Source of the DNA: Lanius collurio
Taxonomy: Eukaryota > Chordata > Aves > Passeriformes > Laniidae
Reading direction: 5' to 3'
DNA: 64,000 nt
Assembly (NCBI GenBank): GCA_020086605.1
Contig: JACBWW010000016.1
Span: forward strand, 2,191,907-2,255,906
The notes under the pieces are model-generated. The model was not told the origin of the DNA. It did not search any database and worked only from the letters and a program-made list of their open reading frames with translations. Below are positions 62,001 through 64,000 of the stretch, in pieces. A program made the position numbers and the translations under genes. How positions within the stretch are numbered: the stretch's first letter is position 1; each line of letters starts with the position of its first letter.

Positions 62001-64000
62001 TGAAAAATAGCGAGCATCAAGCTGCTCTTGTTCACAGATTCCTCCTGTTCGGTTTCTAATATAATGATCCAATTTGCTCAACACAGCTGCAGTTTTTGGG
62101 CACCTTCCAGCTTCCGTGTCTGATACAGAAATCCTGCCCGCTGCACAGAAACGAGCTGTCCATCCGCACACTGGATCCTTCCCCGAGGAGTGCTCCCCGA
62201 ACACGCCACCCCCTGTGCCCCAGGAACTGTCACACACGGGGATCTTCCCTGTACTTCTAAGGATTTACTGCCCATGGCAAAGAGTTTGAAGAGTGTAGAC
62301 CAGAGAGGGGATGCCCAAACTGACACTGTGCAGTCACATCATCCCCTTTTTTACCCACAACTCTTTCCCAAAGCACTGGGACCTCTCTTTTTTAACAGTG
62401 GTAGTTTGTTCCCTGAATTCTTTTGCTGCGGGATCAAGGTGTGTGGCAAAGAAGCAGAGCTGTCCAAATGGCGTGGCTCTGGGATCTGCTTGCCCAGTGC
62501 AGAGGCAGCAGAGACCCCTATTTCTCATCTAGATGGGGGAAGCAAACACTCCCTGGCCTTCTCTGAATCACCCTAATCCTGCAGGAGAGGAGGCTAACAT
62601 GGAAGGGGATGCCCCCATCTTCCTTACAGGCCTCTCTGCAGATAGGTCAGAGCTTATTCTTCTTAATTGTAGCTTATTCTTAACCTGAGCAGCAGGGTGG
62701 GTCAGCAGAGCCCCCTCCTCATGTGGGTAGGATTCCTTTCCTATCCCCTGCTTAGAGCCATAGTCTGACACAGCTTCCAGGGGGAAGCCAGCACACCTGT
62801 GTATCCAACCATCTTCCCTCTGCTCCAACAACAACCCTCCTAAACACACCCTTACCCTGGGCAATGGCTTGCCAAGCTGCCCAGGTGCTGCAGGAGCTGT
62901 GCAGCTGTGAAAGCCATGGGAGGATTGCCAGACCCTCGCCCTGCCCATGGGGGTCAGCACCCACAGCTGGGCACTTGCTGCATCAGCTCTGGGGGCTGCT
63001 GTGACAGAGAGACCCCTCTGACTGTCCCTGTCCTGCTGAGCAGCCCTGGGAGAGGATTTATCCCCCCTCAGCATCCTCCCACAGACTGGGCAGCAACCTC
63101 TGCATCTTGTCCTGTCTGTGCTGGGCAGGCAACTGTGCTCATGAAGCTCCAAGTCAGCTTCTTGAAAATGTTGTCCTACTTATTTAATCTTTGGGAAAGA
63201 TGCCTGATGGGTTTTATAAAGTGTCTGAGTGCGGTTTATGCTCTTGGGTTGCAGGAAATTAAATGCCTTTTGGTTGTCTCCAAGGGTAGTAAAGAAAGAG
63301 TTCAGGAGCCTTATTAGACTTCATTTCCATTTCTCTCCATGTTGAAGGAATACTAAATAACTGCATCTTGGTGGATTTGAAGTATTTGTAATTTGCTTAT
63401 CTGCAGGACAAGCCACATTATAAAGTATTACAAGTTCAAAAAGGAAAAATAATCTTACTCATTTTCTCATTTACTTTATTTTTCACTTTTTTCCCCCGTA
63501 CCCATCATCTTGCAATTGTAAACAGCGTGGGCAGCTGAACTACTGCTTCTCTCCAGTTTCACTGCCCTGAATCCAGTCCCTGACACTCTCTGTAGAAATC
63601 CAGACATGAAATGGCTCCCACAAGTTCTTCTGCTAGGCTCACATTTCTCAGTTATAAGTCTCCAGGAAAAAGTGCATCATATTTCATCTTCACTCTGGGC
63701 TCAGAAGAGTTTTCCTCCCATGCATTTTGGATCTTTTTCTCTGAACAGAGCAGCCTGAGGAGGGCCAAGCACAGAGCAAGTGCAGGCTGAGGCCTCCCAG
63801 TAACCAAACCTGCCTTTAAACTGGCCCTTAACTCCTCTACTGAGTCGTTGCACCCAGGAAGGCTGCGAGCCCCCGGACTCCAGGAATTGGACACAAAAGG
63901 AATAACTGACCTCCTGTGAGCAAAGGCAGCTTTCCCTTGGGTTGCTACCTGACTCTATACCCCTGATTGTACCATGACTTCTCAGGGCTACTGAGCAGGT
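59067..64000. other. Noncoding interval to window end, no gene seen
   Basis: Nearly 5 kb with no recognisable exon, repeat or RNA gene. The largest frame (194 codons, 62568-63152, minus) has no domain I know. The AT-rich segment at about 63160-63500 contains several TTTATT/AATTA cores and is the only compositional feature. Nothing more can be supported. Confidence 0.55.

Noticed and set aside
62568..63152. 194-codon minus-strand open frame
   Set aside because: No family recognised and no supporting promoter or splice signals nearby.

Overview
This is a vertebrate nuclear DNA window, almost certainly from a bird. It has long stretches with no open gene and isolated CpG-rich islands. It carries several short CR1 retroposon tails ending in the bird-type ATTCTATG motif, plus one likely endogenous-retrovirus LTR. 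The one convincing protein gene is an intact single-exon copy of TMEM121. A songbird-like source is plausible from the LTR style, but I cannot fix the species.

Layout. Positions 1-690 are a CpG island whose first 108 bases end in a strong splice donor (CAG|GTAAGG), so this looks like the edge of a first exon of a plus-strand gene. From there to about 33.4 kb I see no coding exon, only CR1 (4201-4682), a likely minus-strand LTR with an adjoining internal remnant (6556-7450), a 25-base G run (2543-2567), short hairpins and AT-rich blocks that could be regulatory. A second CpG-rich zone (about 33690-35050) holds the TMEM121 coding sequence (33992-34930, plus strand, 312 residues). Its likely 3' UTR follows, with a G-quadruplex-like motif, an AATAAA signal at 35894, an A-rich tract and a 41-bp tandem repeat. 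From 36.1 to 64 kb I again see no gene, only one candidate old CR1 piece, three clearer CR1 tails and AT-rich noncoding blocks.

How the parts may fit. The simplest model is that the exon at the window start is a 5' noncoding exon of TMEM121, spliced across about 33.7 kb to an acceptor just before the coding exon (best at 33858/33859). The alternative is a TMEM121 promoter in the CpG-rich DNA directly before the ATG, with the window-start island belonging to another transcript. Sequence alone does not decide between them. I found no CRISPR array, operon, tRNA or rRNA gene, and nothing I would call a new biological system. The most interesting leads are the long-intron model, the 41-bp repeat with evenly spaced palindromes, the LTR with its tandem 80-bp U3 repeat, and the AT-rich blocks.
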